Origin: Pseudomonas fragi
Lineage (GTDB): Bacteria > Pseudomonadota > Gammaproteobacteria > Pseudomonadales > Pseudomonadaceae
DNA: 64,000 bases
Reading direction: 5' to 3'
Assembly (NCBI RefSeq): GCF_025426255.1
Contig: NZ_CP104861.1
Span: 868,001-932,000, forward strand
Part shown: piece after piece, positions 38,904 through 46,665 of the stretch
Layout of the letters: every line of letters starts with the position of its first letter
Position numbering within the stretch: position 1 is the first letter of the stretch
The notes under the pieces: generated by a model
Told to the model about the DNA's origin: nothing
Seen by the model: only the letters and a program-made list of their open reading frames with translations
Databases searched by the model: none
Program-made: the position numbers and the translations under genes

Positions 38904-40190
38904 ATGTTTGGTCAAGGTCGTACGTTAGTCATCATCATGCTGTTCCTGGCAGGCGTTATTAACTACCTGGATCGCTCGGCATTGTCCGTGGCAGCCCCCT
39001 TCATCCAGAAAGACTACGGTCTGACCACGGGTGAAATGGGCATGATTTTCAGTAGTTTCTTCGTCGGTTATGCGGCATTCAACTTTATCGGCGGCTGGGC
39101 GGCCGACCGCTACGGCGCGAAAACCACGCTGCTGTTGGCCATGGTGCTGTGGTCGCTGTTCAGTGGTCTGACGGTATTGACCGTCGGCTTCATGTCGCTG
39201 GTGTTTATCCGCATCCTGTTCGGCATGGGCGAAGGCCCACTGAGCGTGACCACGAGCAAGATGGTCAACAACTGGTACACCCCCAAACAAAGGGCGCGGG
39301 CACTGGGCACCTCGATGTCCGGCACCCCATTGGGTGGCGCAATTTCCGGGCCGGTAGTGGGCTTTATCGCTATCAGCTACGGTTGGAAAATCTCGTTCGT
39401 CATCATCATGTTGGTGGGCCTGGTGTGGGCTGCGGTCTGGTACAAGTTCGTCAAGGACAAGCCTACCGGTAAGGTCGCCGAAGAAATTGCCCAGGGCGAA
39501 GGCCAGAGCGCGATGGCGGCTCAGCCGGTTCATCCGTTGCGTTACTACCTCAAGCAACCGACAGTGTTGTTCACCTCGCTGGCGTTCTTCTCGTACAACT
39601 ACACGCTGTTCTTCTTCCTGACCTGGTTCCCCAGCTACCTGACCATGGCCCACGGCCTGAACGTCAAAGAAATGAGTATCGCCACGGTTATTCCCTGGGT
39701 GTTGGGCTTCCTTGGCCTGGCGCTGGGCGGCTTTATTTCCGACTTTGTGTTCAAGAAAACCGGGCGAATGATGTTTTCGCGCAAAGTGGTGCTGGTCACC
39801 TGTCTGTTGGCGTGTGCGGTGTGCATCGGCTTTGCCGGGATCGTCAAAACCCTGTATCCGGCGGTCGCGCTGGTGGCTCTGGCGGTGTTCTTTCTGTACC
39901 TCACCGGTGCGATCTACTGGGCAATCATCCAGGACACGGTGCCTGCTGCTCGCGTCGGTGGTGTCAGTGGCTTCATGCACTTGCTGGCCAATACCTCGGG
40001 CATTATCGGCCCGACCCTGACCGGCTTTCTGGTGCAGTTCAGCGGCTCGTTCACCAGTGCCTTCCTGTTGGCGGGGCTGCTGACCATCATCGGAGCCGTG
40101 TGTGTGGCGCGCTATGTCAAACCGCTGCCGGTGATCGATGAGTCCGTGCCGCCAGCAACCGTGCCACGTTCGGCCCTGAGCCACCCTTGA
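38904..40190 (+). CDS. MFS transporter, anion:cation symporter family (sugar acid importer)
   Basis: A 428 aa inner-membrane transporter with 12 predicted helices of the ACS family, which includes hexuronate (ExuT) and galactonate/glucarate carriers. Visible motifs are INYLDRSALSVAAP in helix 1, GGWAADRYGAKTTL between helices 2 and 3, RILFGMGEGPLSVTTSKMV in helix 4 and a charged central loop (about 190-215). GGGAGG precedes the ATG at 8 bases. uxuB follows after 11 bases, so it likely imports a hexuronate or aldonate used by this locus. Confidence 0.88.
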   Translation: MFGQGRTLVIIMLFLAGVINYLDRSALSVAAPFIQKDYGLTTGEMGMIFSSFFVGYAAFNFIGGWAADRYGAKTTLLLAMVLWSLFSGLTVLTVGFMSLVFIRILFGMGEGPLSVTTSKMVNNWYTPKQRARALGTSMSGTPLGGAISGPVVGFIAISYGWKISFVIIMLVGLVWAAVWYKFVKDKPTGKVAEEIAQGEGQSAMAAQPVHPLRYYLKQPTVLFTSLAFFSYNYTLFFFLTWFPSYLTMAHGLNVKEMSIATVIPWVLGFLGLALGGFISDFVFKKTGRMMFSRKVVLVTCLLACAVCIGFAGIVKTLYPAVALVALAVFFLYLTGAIYWAIIQDTVPAARVGGVSGFMHLLANTSGIIGPTLTGFLVQFSGSFTSAFLLAGLLTIIGAVCVARYVKPLPVIDESVPPATVPRSALSHP

Positions 40191-40201
40191 GGAGAAGGTT
40201 G

Positions 40202-41653
40202 ATGTCTGTCGTTCAACGCGTTCCTTCAGCCCCAACCGCGGCTGAAATCGGCATCGTGCATCTGGGGTTGGGGGCGTTTCATCGCGCCCACCAGGCGGTC
40301 TATTTGCAGCGCAACCTCAATCGTCACGGTGAAAGCCAGTGGGGGGTGTGCAGTGCCAACCTGCGTTCCAATCGCGCTTTGGTCGAGCAGTTGCGCGCGC
40401 AACAATGCCGCTATGCCGTGGCCGAGTATCGTGACCGTGAACAGGTGACGTTGCGTGAGATCACAGTGGTGCGTGAAGCGCTGTATGCCGGTGATGGCGG
40501 TGATGAGCTGGAGCTGTTGTTGCAGCGCATGGCCGACCCGCGCACGCGGATCGTCACCCTGACTGTGACCGAAAAGGGCTATTGCCTGAGCCCGGCCACG
40601 GGCCAGTTACGCCTGCAGGATTCAGCGATTATCCACGACCTTGCCCACCCCCAGACGCCGCGCACCGCTCCGGGGATTGTGCTGGAGGCGTTGCGTCGGC
40701 GTCATGTGGCAGGTATCCCGGCATTTACCGTGTTGTGCTGCGACAACATGCCGGACAACGGCCAGCGCACCCGCCAGGCAGTCATGGGGCTGACGGTTAA
40801 AGGCAGCGAGCTGGCGCAGTGGATCGAGCAGCACGTGGCTTTTCCCGGTTGCATGGTCGACCGCATCGTTCCGGCCATGGACGCGCAGGCATTCAGCGGT
40901 CTGGAGCAACTTGGTTGCCAGGACCCCGCGGCAGTGGTGTGTGAAAGCTTCAGCCAGTGGGTGATCGAGGATCACTTCCCCCAGGGCCGTCCCGACTGGG
41001 AGGTGGAGGGCGTGCAGATGGTGACTGACGTGCGGCCCTTTGAAACCATGAAGCTGCGCATGCTTAACGGCAGCCATTCACTGCTGGCCTATATTGGCTT
41101 GCTTGCGGGGCACGAGACGGTATTCGAGGCAATCAGCGATCCTCATCTGCTGCGGTTTATCCAGCGCTATATGGCCCAGGAGGCCGCGCCGACTCTGGAT
41201 ATGCCGCCGCAGATCGACGTGTCCGGTTATGGCCGCGACCTGTGCGCGCGCTTTGCCAACGACAGCCTGCAACATCGACTGCGTCAGATCGCCATGGATG
41301 GCTCGCAAAAACTGCCGCAGCGCTGGTTGCAAGGCGCGCAGGAACTGCTCGATGCGGGGCACGGCATGGACTGCATTGCGTTGGGTATTGCGGCCTGGAT
41401 TCGCTACTGCACACAGCCCTTGCCCGGCAGAGATGCCCATGTGGTCGACGATCCGCTGAGCGCAACTTTCGCTGACCTGGCCGGGCGTTTTGACGGTGCC
41501 CAGCGGGTAGATGCGTTCCTCGATCTGGAGCAGGTATTCCCGGTCGTACTGTCGGCGCGCGCAGATTTTCGCGATGCGGTTCAGGGCGCTTATCGCGCAC
41601 TGGAGCGCAACGGTATGGCCAGTCATTTAAAAACTCTAGCGGCACACAACTAA
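40202..41653 (+). CDS. uxuB: Fructuronate reductase / D-mannonate oxidoreductase (UxuB)
   Basis: NAD-dependent polyol-type dehydrogenase that interconverts D-fructuronate and D-mannonate. The 483 aa length matches UxuB. The N-terminal Rossmann motif is [15 protein letters not shown], the middle has TVTEKGYCL and [10 protein letters not shown], and the catalytic lysine region is [14 protein letters not shown]. The ATG at 40202 is preceded by GAGGAGAAGG; a TTG at 40187 inside the upstream gene is not needed. It lies between the MFS gene and uxuA, the expected partner order. Confidence 0.9.
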   Translation: MSVVQRVPSAPTAAEIGIVHLGLGAFHRAHQAVYLQRNLNRHGESQWGVCSANLRSNRALVEQLRAQQCRYAVAEYRDREQVTLREITVVREALYAGDGGDELELLLQRMADPRTRIVTLTVTEKGYCLSPATGQLRLQDSAIIHDLAHPQTPRTAPGIVLEALRRRHVAGIPAFTVLCCDNMPDNGQRTRQAVMGLTVKGSELAQWIEQHVAFPGCMVDRIVPAMDAQAFSGLEQLGCQDPAAVVCESFSQWVIEDHFPQGRPDWEVEGVQMVTDVRPFETMKLRMLNGSHSLLAYIGLLAGHETVFEAISDPHLLRFIQRYMAQEAAPTLDMPPQIDVSGYGRDLCARFANDSLQHRLRQIAMDGSQKLPQRWLQGAQELLDAGHGMDCIALGIAAWIRYCTQPLPGRDAHVVDDPLSATFADLAGRFDGAQRVDAFLDLEQVFPVVLSARADFRDAVQGAYRALERNGMASHLKTLAAHN

Positions 41654-41670
41654 CAAAAAGGGAGATAGAC

Positions 41671-42846
41671 ATGGAACAGACTTGGCGTTGGTTTGGCCCC
41701 CAGGACCCGATTTCGCTGGCGGATGTGCGCCAGACCGGAGCGACCGGAATTGTCACCGCGTTGCACGAAATCCCCAATGGCCAGGTTTGGCCGGTGGAAG
41801 CGATTGCGGCACGCAAGCAGATGATTGAAAACGCCGGTCTGACCTGGTCGGTTGTGGAAAGCATCCCGGTGCATGAAGACATCAAGCGTGGTTGCGGCCG
41901 CCGTGACGAGTACATCGCCAACTACCAGCAAAGCGTGCGTAACCTGGCGAGCTGCGGCATCGATATCGTCTGCTACAACTTTATGCCAGTGCTCGACTGG
42001 ACCCGTACCGACCTGGCCTGGGAAATGGACGACGGTGGTTGGGCGCTGCGTTTTGACCAGACCGCTTTTGCCGCTTTCGATCTGTTTATCCTGCAGCGTC
42101 CGGGGGCTGAGGCCGAGTACAGCGCCGACGATATCCAGCAGGCGAGGGTTTACTTTGAGAGCCTGACACCTGAGCAGAGTGAGCAACTGGTCAACACCCT
42201 GATTGCCGGTCTGCCTGGTGCCGAAGAACATTACAGTCTGGACGATTTCCGCGCCTTGTTGCGCACCTACGCCGATATCGACGAAGCCAGGTTACGCGAG
42301 CATCTGGGGCACTTTTTGCGTGAGGTCATCCCGGTCGCAGAAGAAGTAGGGGTGCGCATGGCGATCCATCCGGACGATCCACCGCGGGCGCTGCTGGGCC
42401 TGCCGCGTATTCTGTCGACCGCCGCCGACGCGCAATGGTTACTGGACGCAGCCCCCAGCCCGGCCAACGGTCTGACCTTCTGCACCGGTTCCTACGGCGT
42501 GCGTGAAGACAACGATCTGGTGGCGATGGCCAAGCAATTTGCGCCATTCATTTACTTCACCCACCTGCGCTCAACCCGCCGCGAGGCAGACCCGCGCAGC
42601 TTCCATGAGGCGCACCACCTGGGCGGCGATGTGGATATGGTCGGGGTGATCGGTGCGCTGGTTGCCGAGGACCTGCGACGTGAGCGCGAGGGCGGCCCAC
42701 GTTTGCCGTTGCGTCCTGATCACGGCCATCAGTTGTTGGATGACCAGCACCGCAAGAGCAACCCTGGTTACTCGCTGATCGGTCGCCTCAAGGGCCTGGC
42801 CGAGATCCGCGGGGTTGAATTGGCAATGCGCCAGCAGTTGGCGTGA
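41671..42846 (+). CDS. uxuA: D-mannonate dehydratase (UxuA)
   Basis: Metal-dependent dehydratase that turns D-mannonate into KDG. The 391 aa protein is of the xylose-isomerase-like TIM barrel type, with N-terminal [20 protein letters not shown], the [12 protein letters not shown] segment, metal ligands in MAIHPDDPP and [10 protein letters not shown], and the C-terminal [12 protein letters not shown]. It is unrelated in fold to the ManD encoded earlier in the same locus, so the reaction is covered twice. It starts 17 bases after uxuB and ends before a REP element. Confidence 0.94.
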   Translation: MEQTWRWFGPQDPISLADVRQTGATGIVTALHEIPNGQVWPVEAIAARKQMIENAGLTWSVVESIPVHEDIKRGCGRRDEYIANYQQSVRNLASCGIDIVCYNFMPVLDWTRTDLAWEMDDGGWALRFDQTAFAAFDLFILQRPGAEAEYSADDIQQARVYFESLTPEQSEQLVNTLIAGLPGAEEHYSLDDFRALLRTYADIDEARLREHLGHFLREVIPVAEEVGVRMAIHPDDPPRALLGLPRILSTAADAQWLLDAAPSPANGLTFCTGSYGVREDNDLVAMAKQFAPFIYFTHLRSTRREADPRSFHEAHHLGGDVDMVGVIGALVAEDLRREREGGPRLPLRPDHGHQLLDDQHRKSNPGYSLIGRLKGLAEIRGVELAMRQQLA

Positions 42847-42867
42847 GCGCAGCAACATGCTGGATTT

Positions 42868-43019
42868 TGTAGTCGCGGTCGAGCTCCGGCGAGGCGGCGA
42901 TCGGCGACGTAGTCGTCGTTAAATTCAGACACGGCGGTGTGCCGTCGTAAATCCGGTACTCAGGATTTACGACGGCTACGCAGTCGAATGCAGCCTCGTT
43001 CTACTCGTCAGCGCCTACA
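42868..43019. repeat. REP doublet (REPIN) 6, divergent copy
   Basis: Arms TGTAGTCGCGGTCGAGCTCC and GTCAGCGCCTACA, with inner copies of GTCGTCGTTAAAT and ATTTACGACGGC, fit the REPIN layout but with more mismatches than the others. It fills the uxuA-Lrp gap. Confidence 0.65.
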
Positions 43020-43059
43020 CGTTTAGCCGCGGTAATCAGCTATCCACTTCCATGTGCCC

Positions 43060-43512
43060 TTACAACGGCAGCATTCTGTCTTGAATAACCCGCTTCATCA
43101 CGAGGGTCGAGGTGAGGCGTTGAACGTTGGGCAGTGAGGTCAGGCGCTCATCGTAAAGCTGCTGAAAGGCCGGAAGGTCGGCTGCAACAACATGCAGCAG
43201 ATAGTCCGGGTCACCGAACAGCCTTTGCGCGTCGACGATTTGCGAGGTTTCGATCACCGCTGCTTCAAAATCTGCAATCGCCTGGCGGGTGACTTCACGC
43301 AAGGTGACGAACACCATCGCGGAAAAATTCAGCCCCAGCTCGCTCGGCGCCAGCAGGGCGCGGTAGCCCAGGATCACGCCAGAGTCTTCCAGCGCACGCA
43401 CGCGACGATGACAGGGCGAGAGGCTCAGGCCAACGCGTTCGGCCAGTTCAGTGAGCGAAAGTCGGCCATCGGCTTGAAGCTGCGCAAGAATCTTTCTGTC
43501 AATTCGATCCAC
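43060..43512 (-). CDS. Lrp/AsnC-family transcriptional regulator
   Basis: Regulator of 150 aa with an N-terminal helix-turn-helix (about 1-60, LTELAERVGLSLSPCHRRVR) and a C-terminal RAM ligand domain (about 70-145, DYLLHVVAADLPAFQQLYDE). Divergent from a LysE-family exporter gene, the usual arrangement for a regulator that senses an amino acid and controls its export. The amino acid is unknown. No strong operator was identified by eye. Confidence 0.9.
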   Translation of the reverse strand: MDRIDRKILAQLQADGRLSLTELAERVGLSLSPCHRRVRALEDSGVILGYRALLAPSELGLNFSAMVFVTLREVTRQAIADFEAAVIETSQIVDAQRLFGDPDYLLHVVAADLPAFQQLYDERLTSLPNVQRLTSTLVMKRVIQDRMLPL

Positions 43513-43679
43513 GTGGAAGAACCTTCCCTTGTGATTGCTTCTGGTTGGGATAAACGAAAGATAATCCTACCAGCATTTCCTTATTCTTCTTTTGCCTGCT
43601 GGCGCTTTTATCGGTGACAGAGGTGAAGGGTCGTGCCCTTCAAAAGCCATCGAGGTTCCAGCGTAGAAGGTAAATTCTT

Positions 43680-44297
43680 GTGACTCTCAGCGTGTTGGCC
43701 GCTTTTTGGGCGGTGTCGTTTTTGTTCATCATCACACCCGGTGCAGATTGGGCTTACGCGATCTCTGCGGGCATGCGCGGGCGCTTGGTTACGCCTGCGG
43801 TGGCGGGCATGCTCTCCGGACATTTGCTGGCCACGTTGATTGTGGCCGCCGGTGTGGGCGGGCTGGTGGCACGCAATCCGATGATCCTTACCGGGCTGAC
43901 GGTTGCCGGAGCGGTGTATTTGCTCTGGTTGGGTGTGTGCATGCTCAGGGATCCCGCGACGCCTCAGTCCGGGCAGGGGCAGGTATCTGATTCATGGTCG
44001 CGCTGGGCGTGGAAGGGGTTGTGTGTCAGTGGCTTGAACCCCAAGGTTTTGTTGCTGTTTCTGGCCCTTTTACCGCAATTTACCGACCCGCTGTCGACCT
44101 GGCCGATACCGACGCAAATCATTGCCCTGGGTGCGTTGCATGCGGTCAGTTGTGCTGCGGTATATCTGATGGTCGGCTTTAGTGCCCAGGCCGTATTACA
44201 GACCCGGCCAAGTGCGGCGAAAAACGTCAGTCGGGTGTCTGGCGCGGTGATGGTCCTGATCGCGGTGGTGTTGCTGGCGGAGCAGGCCTACAGTTGA
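43680..44297 (+). CDS. LysE-family amino acid exporter
   Basis: Inner-membrane exporter of the LysE/RhtB family, 205 aa with about six helices. Signature regions are ITPGADWAYAISAGMRGR near the N-terminus and the second motif GLCVSGLNPKVLLLFLALLPQF. Start is a GTG at 43680, nine bases after AGAAGG. Its stop overlaps the start region of the next gene. Divergent Lrp gene suggests amino acid-dependent control; the substrate cannot be read. Confidence 0.88.
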   Translation: MTLSVLAAFWAVSFLFIITPGADWAYAISAGMRGRLVTPAVAGMLSGHLLATLIVAAGVGGLVARNPMILTGLTVAGAVYLLWLGVCMLRDPATPQSGQGQVSDSWSRWAWKGLCVSGLNPKVLLLFLALLPQFTDPLSTWPIPTQIIALGALHAVSCAAVYLMVGFSAQAVLQTRPSAAKNVSRVSGAVMVLIAVVLLAEQAYS

Positions 44298-44326
44298 GGC
44301 TCCCCCAGACTACCGAGGATGAAGCT

Positions 44327-44887
44327 GTGGCAACCACTGAAAGCGATCTGCACACAACGCCGCGGGCGGTGATTGATTTCTGGAAGCAGGCGGGGCCCAG
44401 GCACTGGTTCGCCAAGGATGAGACGTTCGACGATCTATTTCGCGAGACCTTCTACACAGCTCACTTCCAGGCCGCCAGACGCGAACTTGAGCACTGGATG
44501 GAGCAGCCCGAGGGCGCACTGGCGTTGCTGTTGCTGCTGGATCAGTACCCGCGAAATTCATTTCGCGGCACCGCGCATATGTTCGCTACGGACCCGCTGG
44601 CGCGCTTCTACGCCCGCCAGATGATTGCTGGTGGTATGGACAAGCAAGTCGATGCGGCCTTGCGCCTGTTTTGTTATTTGCCGTTTGAGCATTCGGAAAA
44701 CAGTGACGACCAGCAGCTGTCGCTGCAACTGCATCACGCCCTCGATCCGAAGGACTCAAAATGGGCAGAAGACCACGCTGAAATCATCCAGAGATTCGGA
44801 CGCTTTCCACATCGCAACGATGTTCTAGGACGCGAGACCACCGAACAGGAGCGCATGTTTTTGAATGAGGGTGGATTTGCGGGTTGA
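44327..44887 (+). CDS. DUF924-family protein
   Basis: A 186 aa soluble protein of the DUF924 family, an all-helical fold of unknown function that resembles a TPR-like scaffold. Motifs are PRAVIDFWKQAGPRHWFAKD, LLLLDQYPRNSFRGTAHMFA, FCYLPFEHSEN and RFGRFPHRNDVLGR. I chose the GTG at 44327, preceded by GAGG at 8 bases, rather than the TTG at 44294 that overlaps the LysE stop. It probably forms a short transcript with the exporter. No catalytic role is established for the family as far as I know. Confidence 0.85.
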   Translation: MATTESDLHTTPRAVIDFWKQAGPRHWFAKDETFDDLFRETFYTAHFQAARRELEHWMEQPEGALALLLLLDQYPRNSFRGTAHMFATDPLARFYARQMIAGGMDKQVDAALRLFCYLPFEHSENSDDQQLSLQLHHALDPKDSKWAEDHAEIIQRFGRFPHRNDVLGRETTEQERMFLNEGGFAG

Positions 44888-44974
44888 GTGGGCATCAGGT
44901 GCTGCGGCTGGGGAAAGGCTCTGCAAGCAGGCATAATCGGCGCCTGAACCCCCTCACCTGATTCGGAGTCACCC

Positions 44975-45364
44975 ATGAAGCCCCTCGCCCTGCTGACCTT
45001 GGCCCTGATCCTCACGGGTGGACTGTTCAGCACCGGTGCGGCTGCGGCAGGTGATGCGCAAGCGGGCGGCACACTGTTCACTAAAACCTGTGGTGGCTGC
45101 CACAGCATCGGGGAGAACGCCCGCAATGGCTTTGGCCCGCAACTCAACGGCGTGATCGGGCGGCTGGCCGGGGCGAGCGCTGGCTACCAGTACTCCGACG
45201 CCATGAAAAACTCTGGCGTGGTGTGGACCCGGGAAAAACTGGCGGCCTATATCGAGGCTCCGAAAAAAGTGGTGAGTGGCACGCGGATGATCTTCTGGGG
45301 GATCAGTGATCCCGAGAAAATCGACAACCTGCTGGCTTACATTGAGACGTTTCAGGGGCAGTGA
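44975..45364 (+). CDS. Class I cytochrome c, periplasmic
   Basis: Periplasmic electron carrier of 129 aa. A signal peptide (ALLTLALILTGGLFSTGAAA) is followed by the haem-binding CGGCH at about residue 39 and the sixth-ligand methionine in GTRMIFWG, with the YIETF C-terminal helix. It resembles the mitochondrial-type cytochromes c (GFGPQLNGVIGRLAG). The partner oxidase or dehydrogenase is not obvious. Its stop codon abuts the stop of the convergent gene. Confidence 0.93.
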   Translation: MKPLALLTLALILTGGLFSTGAAAAGDAQAGGTLFTKTCGGCHSIGENARNGFGPQLNGVIGRLAGASAGYQYSDAMKNSGVVWTREKLAAYIEAPKKVVSGTRMIFWGISDPEKIDNLLAYIETFQGQ

Positions 45365-45694
45365 TCACTGAACGGCCTTCAAGTAATCCTTGAGCGTCAG
45401 CAGTGCAGGGTGCATCTGTTCCAGGGTCTGCGCGTTTCTGACATCGCAGGACAGCTTTTGCAGCTCGCGGCCCATGGGTGTCTGTTCGCCGCCTAAAGCG
45501 TTCAGCGCCAGATCCAGACACTGGTCGACTTTATGCTGGATGGTATCGATATCGGCATTGCGCACTTCAAAGGCAAACACGTCGCGCTGATAGTCGTCCA
45601 TCACCGGATCGTCGCGCAAAATCGGGCTGCTGCCGTCCGTCTCATGCACCAGCTTGAGAGAGAAAAGGGCGACTGCCTCCAGCGTCAATTCCAT
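45365..45694 (-). CDS. Conserved hypothetical protein
   Basis: A 109 aa acidic soluble protein, mostly helical (VRNADIDTIQHKVDQCLDLA, QTLEQMHPALLTLKDYLKAV), without signal peptide or membrane segment. I do not recognise the family. It is convergent with cytochrome c: the two stop codons touch (TGATCA), so 3' ends must overlap. The ATG at 45694 is the only start that keeps the N-terminal helix. Confidence 0.7.
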   Translation of the reverse strand: MELTLEAVALFSLKLVHETDGSSPILRDDPVMDDYQRDVFAFEVRNADIDTIQHKVDQCLDLALNALGGEQTPMGRELQKLSCDVRNAQTLEQMHPALLTLKDYLKAVQ

Positions 45695-45877
45695 GGTCCG
45701 GGTCCTCTATTAAATTCTGTACTTCATGCAATGGGTGCTATGCCGCGCGATTGTACAGTCAGGGATTGCTATCCGCCTAAAGCTGTCGCCATCAGGTCAC
45801 TCGTCACCGCCGGGCACGGCGTGCGCAGGGTCTTCTAAGCTGTAAGGTCGCAGTTTCCGATAATTTCTGGAGCAGTC

Positions 45878-46321
45878 ATGACCTCTAATACCATTCGGCT
45901 TCACCGCATAATCAAAGCAACGCCGGAGCGCATATATCGTGCGTTTCTGGATGCCGATGCCCTGACCAAATGGCTGCCCCCGAACGGGTTTACGGGCAAG
46001 GTTCACCATCTGGACGCAAAGGTAGGTGGGACTTTCAAAATGTCGTTCAGCAATTTTGGTAGCGGCCAGGTTCACTCGTTCGGCGGGGAATACCTTGAGC
46101 TGGTACCCCATGAGCTGATTCGCTATACGGACAAATTCGACGATCCCGCCCTGCCGGGCGTCATGCAGACAACCGTGTCTTTGCGTGAGGTGTTCTGTGG
46201 CGTGGAGTTGACTGTGGTGCAAGAGGGGATCCCCGAGATCATTCCGCCAGAGGCGTGCTACCTGGGGTGGCAGGAGTCGCTGGTACTGCTGGCCCAACTG
46301 GTTGAGCCAGAGATCCCTTGA
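45878..46321 (+). CDS. SRPBCC / AHSA1-family protein
   Basis: A 147 aa protein of the START-like SRPBCC superfamily (AHSA1 type), a small helix-grip fold that binds hydrophobic ligands. Family features are KATPERIYRAFLDADALTKW, the FGSGQVHSFGGEYLEL strand pair and the C-terminal LGWQESLVLLAQLVEP helix. GGAG lies 7 bases before the ATG. The ligand and role are unknown. It stands alone before a 344-base gap. Confidence 0.85.
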   Translation: MTSNTIRLHRIIKATPERIYRAFLDADALTKWLPPNGFTGKVHHLDAKVGGTFKMSFSNFGSGQVHSFGGEYLELVPHELIRYTDKFDDPALPGVMQTTVSLREVFCGVELTVVQEGIPEIIPPEACYLGWQESLVLLAQLVEPEIP

Positions 46322-46665
46322 TGCAGTCTGCTGCGAGTGCAGTTGTATCCCGCAGGCAGCACGGTTTTTTTGTATTCAAGGTGCATTGAGCAGCACCTTG
46401 AGATCAGGACGCCCCGAACATTGTCGGCTGCGTCCGCCGATCCGCGCATCTCTGCCACTTCGGACATTCCATGATTGGGGCCTCTAGGGCGAGCTGATTT
46501 TCGTTGATCTTGAATAGCAGGGAAGGAACTAAGTCAGAGTTTGTGCCCCCAAAAGTCAGGATTGGTGTCCAACTTTTGGGGGCAGTTCATTTGGAGTGCG
46601 TATCCCCTGCAGGAACTGTCGAGTGAAACGGGGGGGGCGATCTTTTGGTTCTGAACTTAATGGGA
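46322..46665. other. Gene-free gap with inverted repeats
   Basis: No gene is convincing here. It holds a 9-base inverted repeat (TCAAGGTGC at 46376-46384, GCACCTTGA at 46393-46401), a perfect 13-base inverted repeat at 46544-46584 listed separately, and a run of seven G at 46631. It looks like a scarred region rather than a coding one. Confidence 0.5.
46544..46584. repeat. Perfect inverted repeat resembling IS3-type ends
   Basis: TGCCCCCAAAAGT and ACTTTTGGGGGCA are exact inverse copies 15 bases apart. The right arm, read on the minus strand, continues TGAACTGCCCCCAAAAGTTG, which resembles terminal repeats of some IS3-family elements. No transposase is nearby, so this would be an empty end-to-end remnant or simply a stable hairpin. 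Confidence 0.45.

Noticed and set aside
38925-40235. A 436-codon open frame opposite the MFS gene
   Set aside because: Composition is His/Gln/Arg-rich as expected for reverse reading of a membrane protein; no ribosome site.
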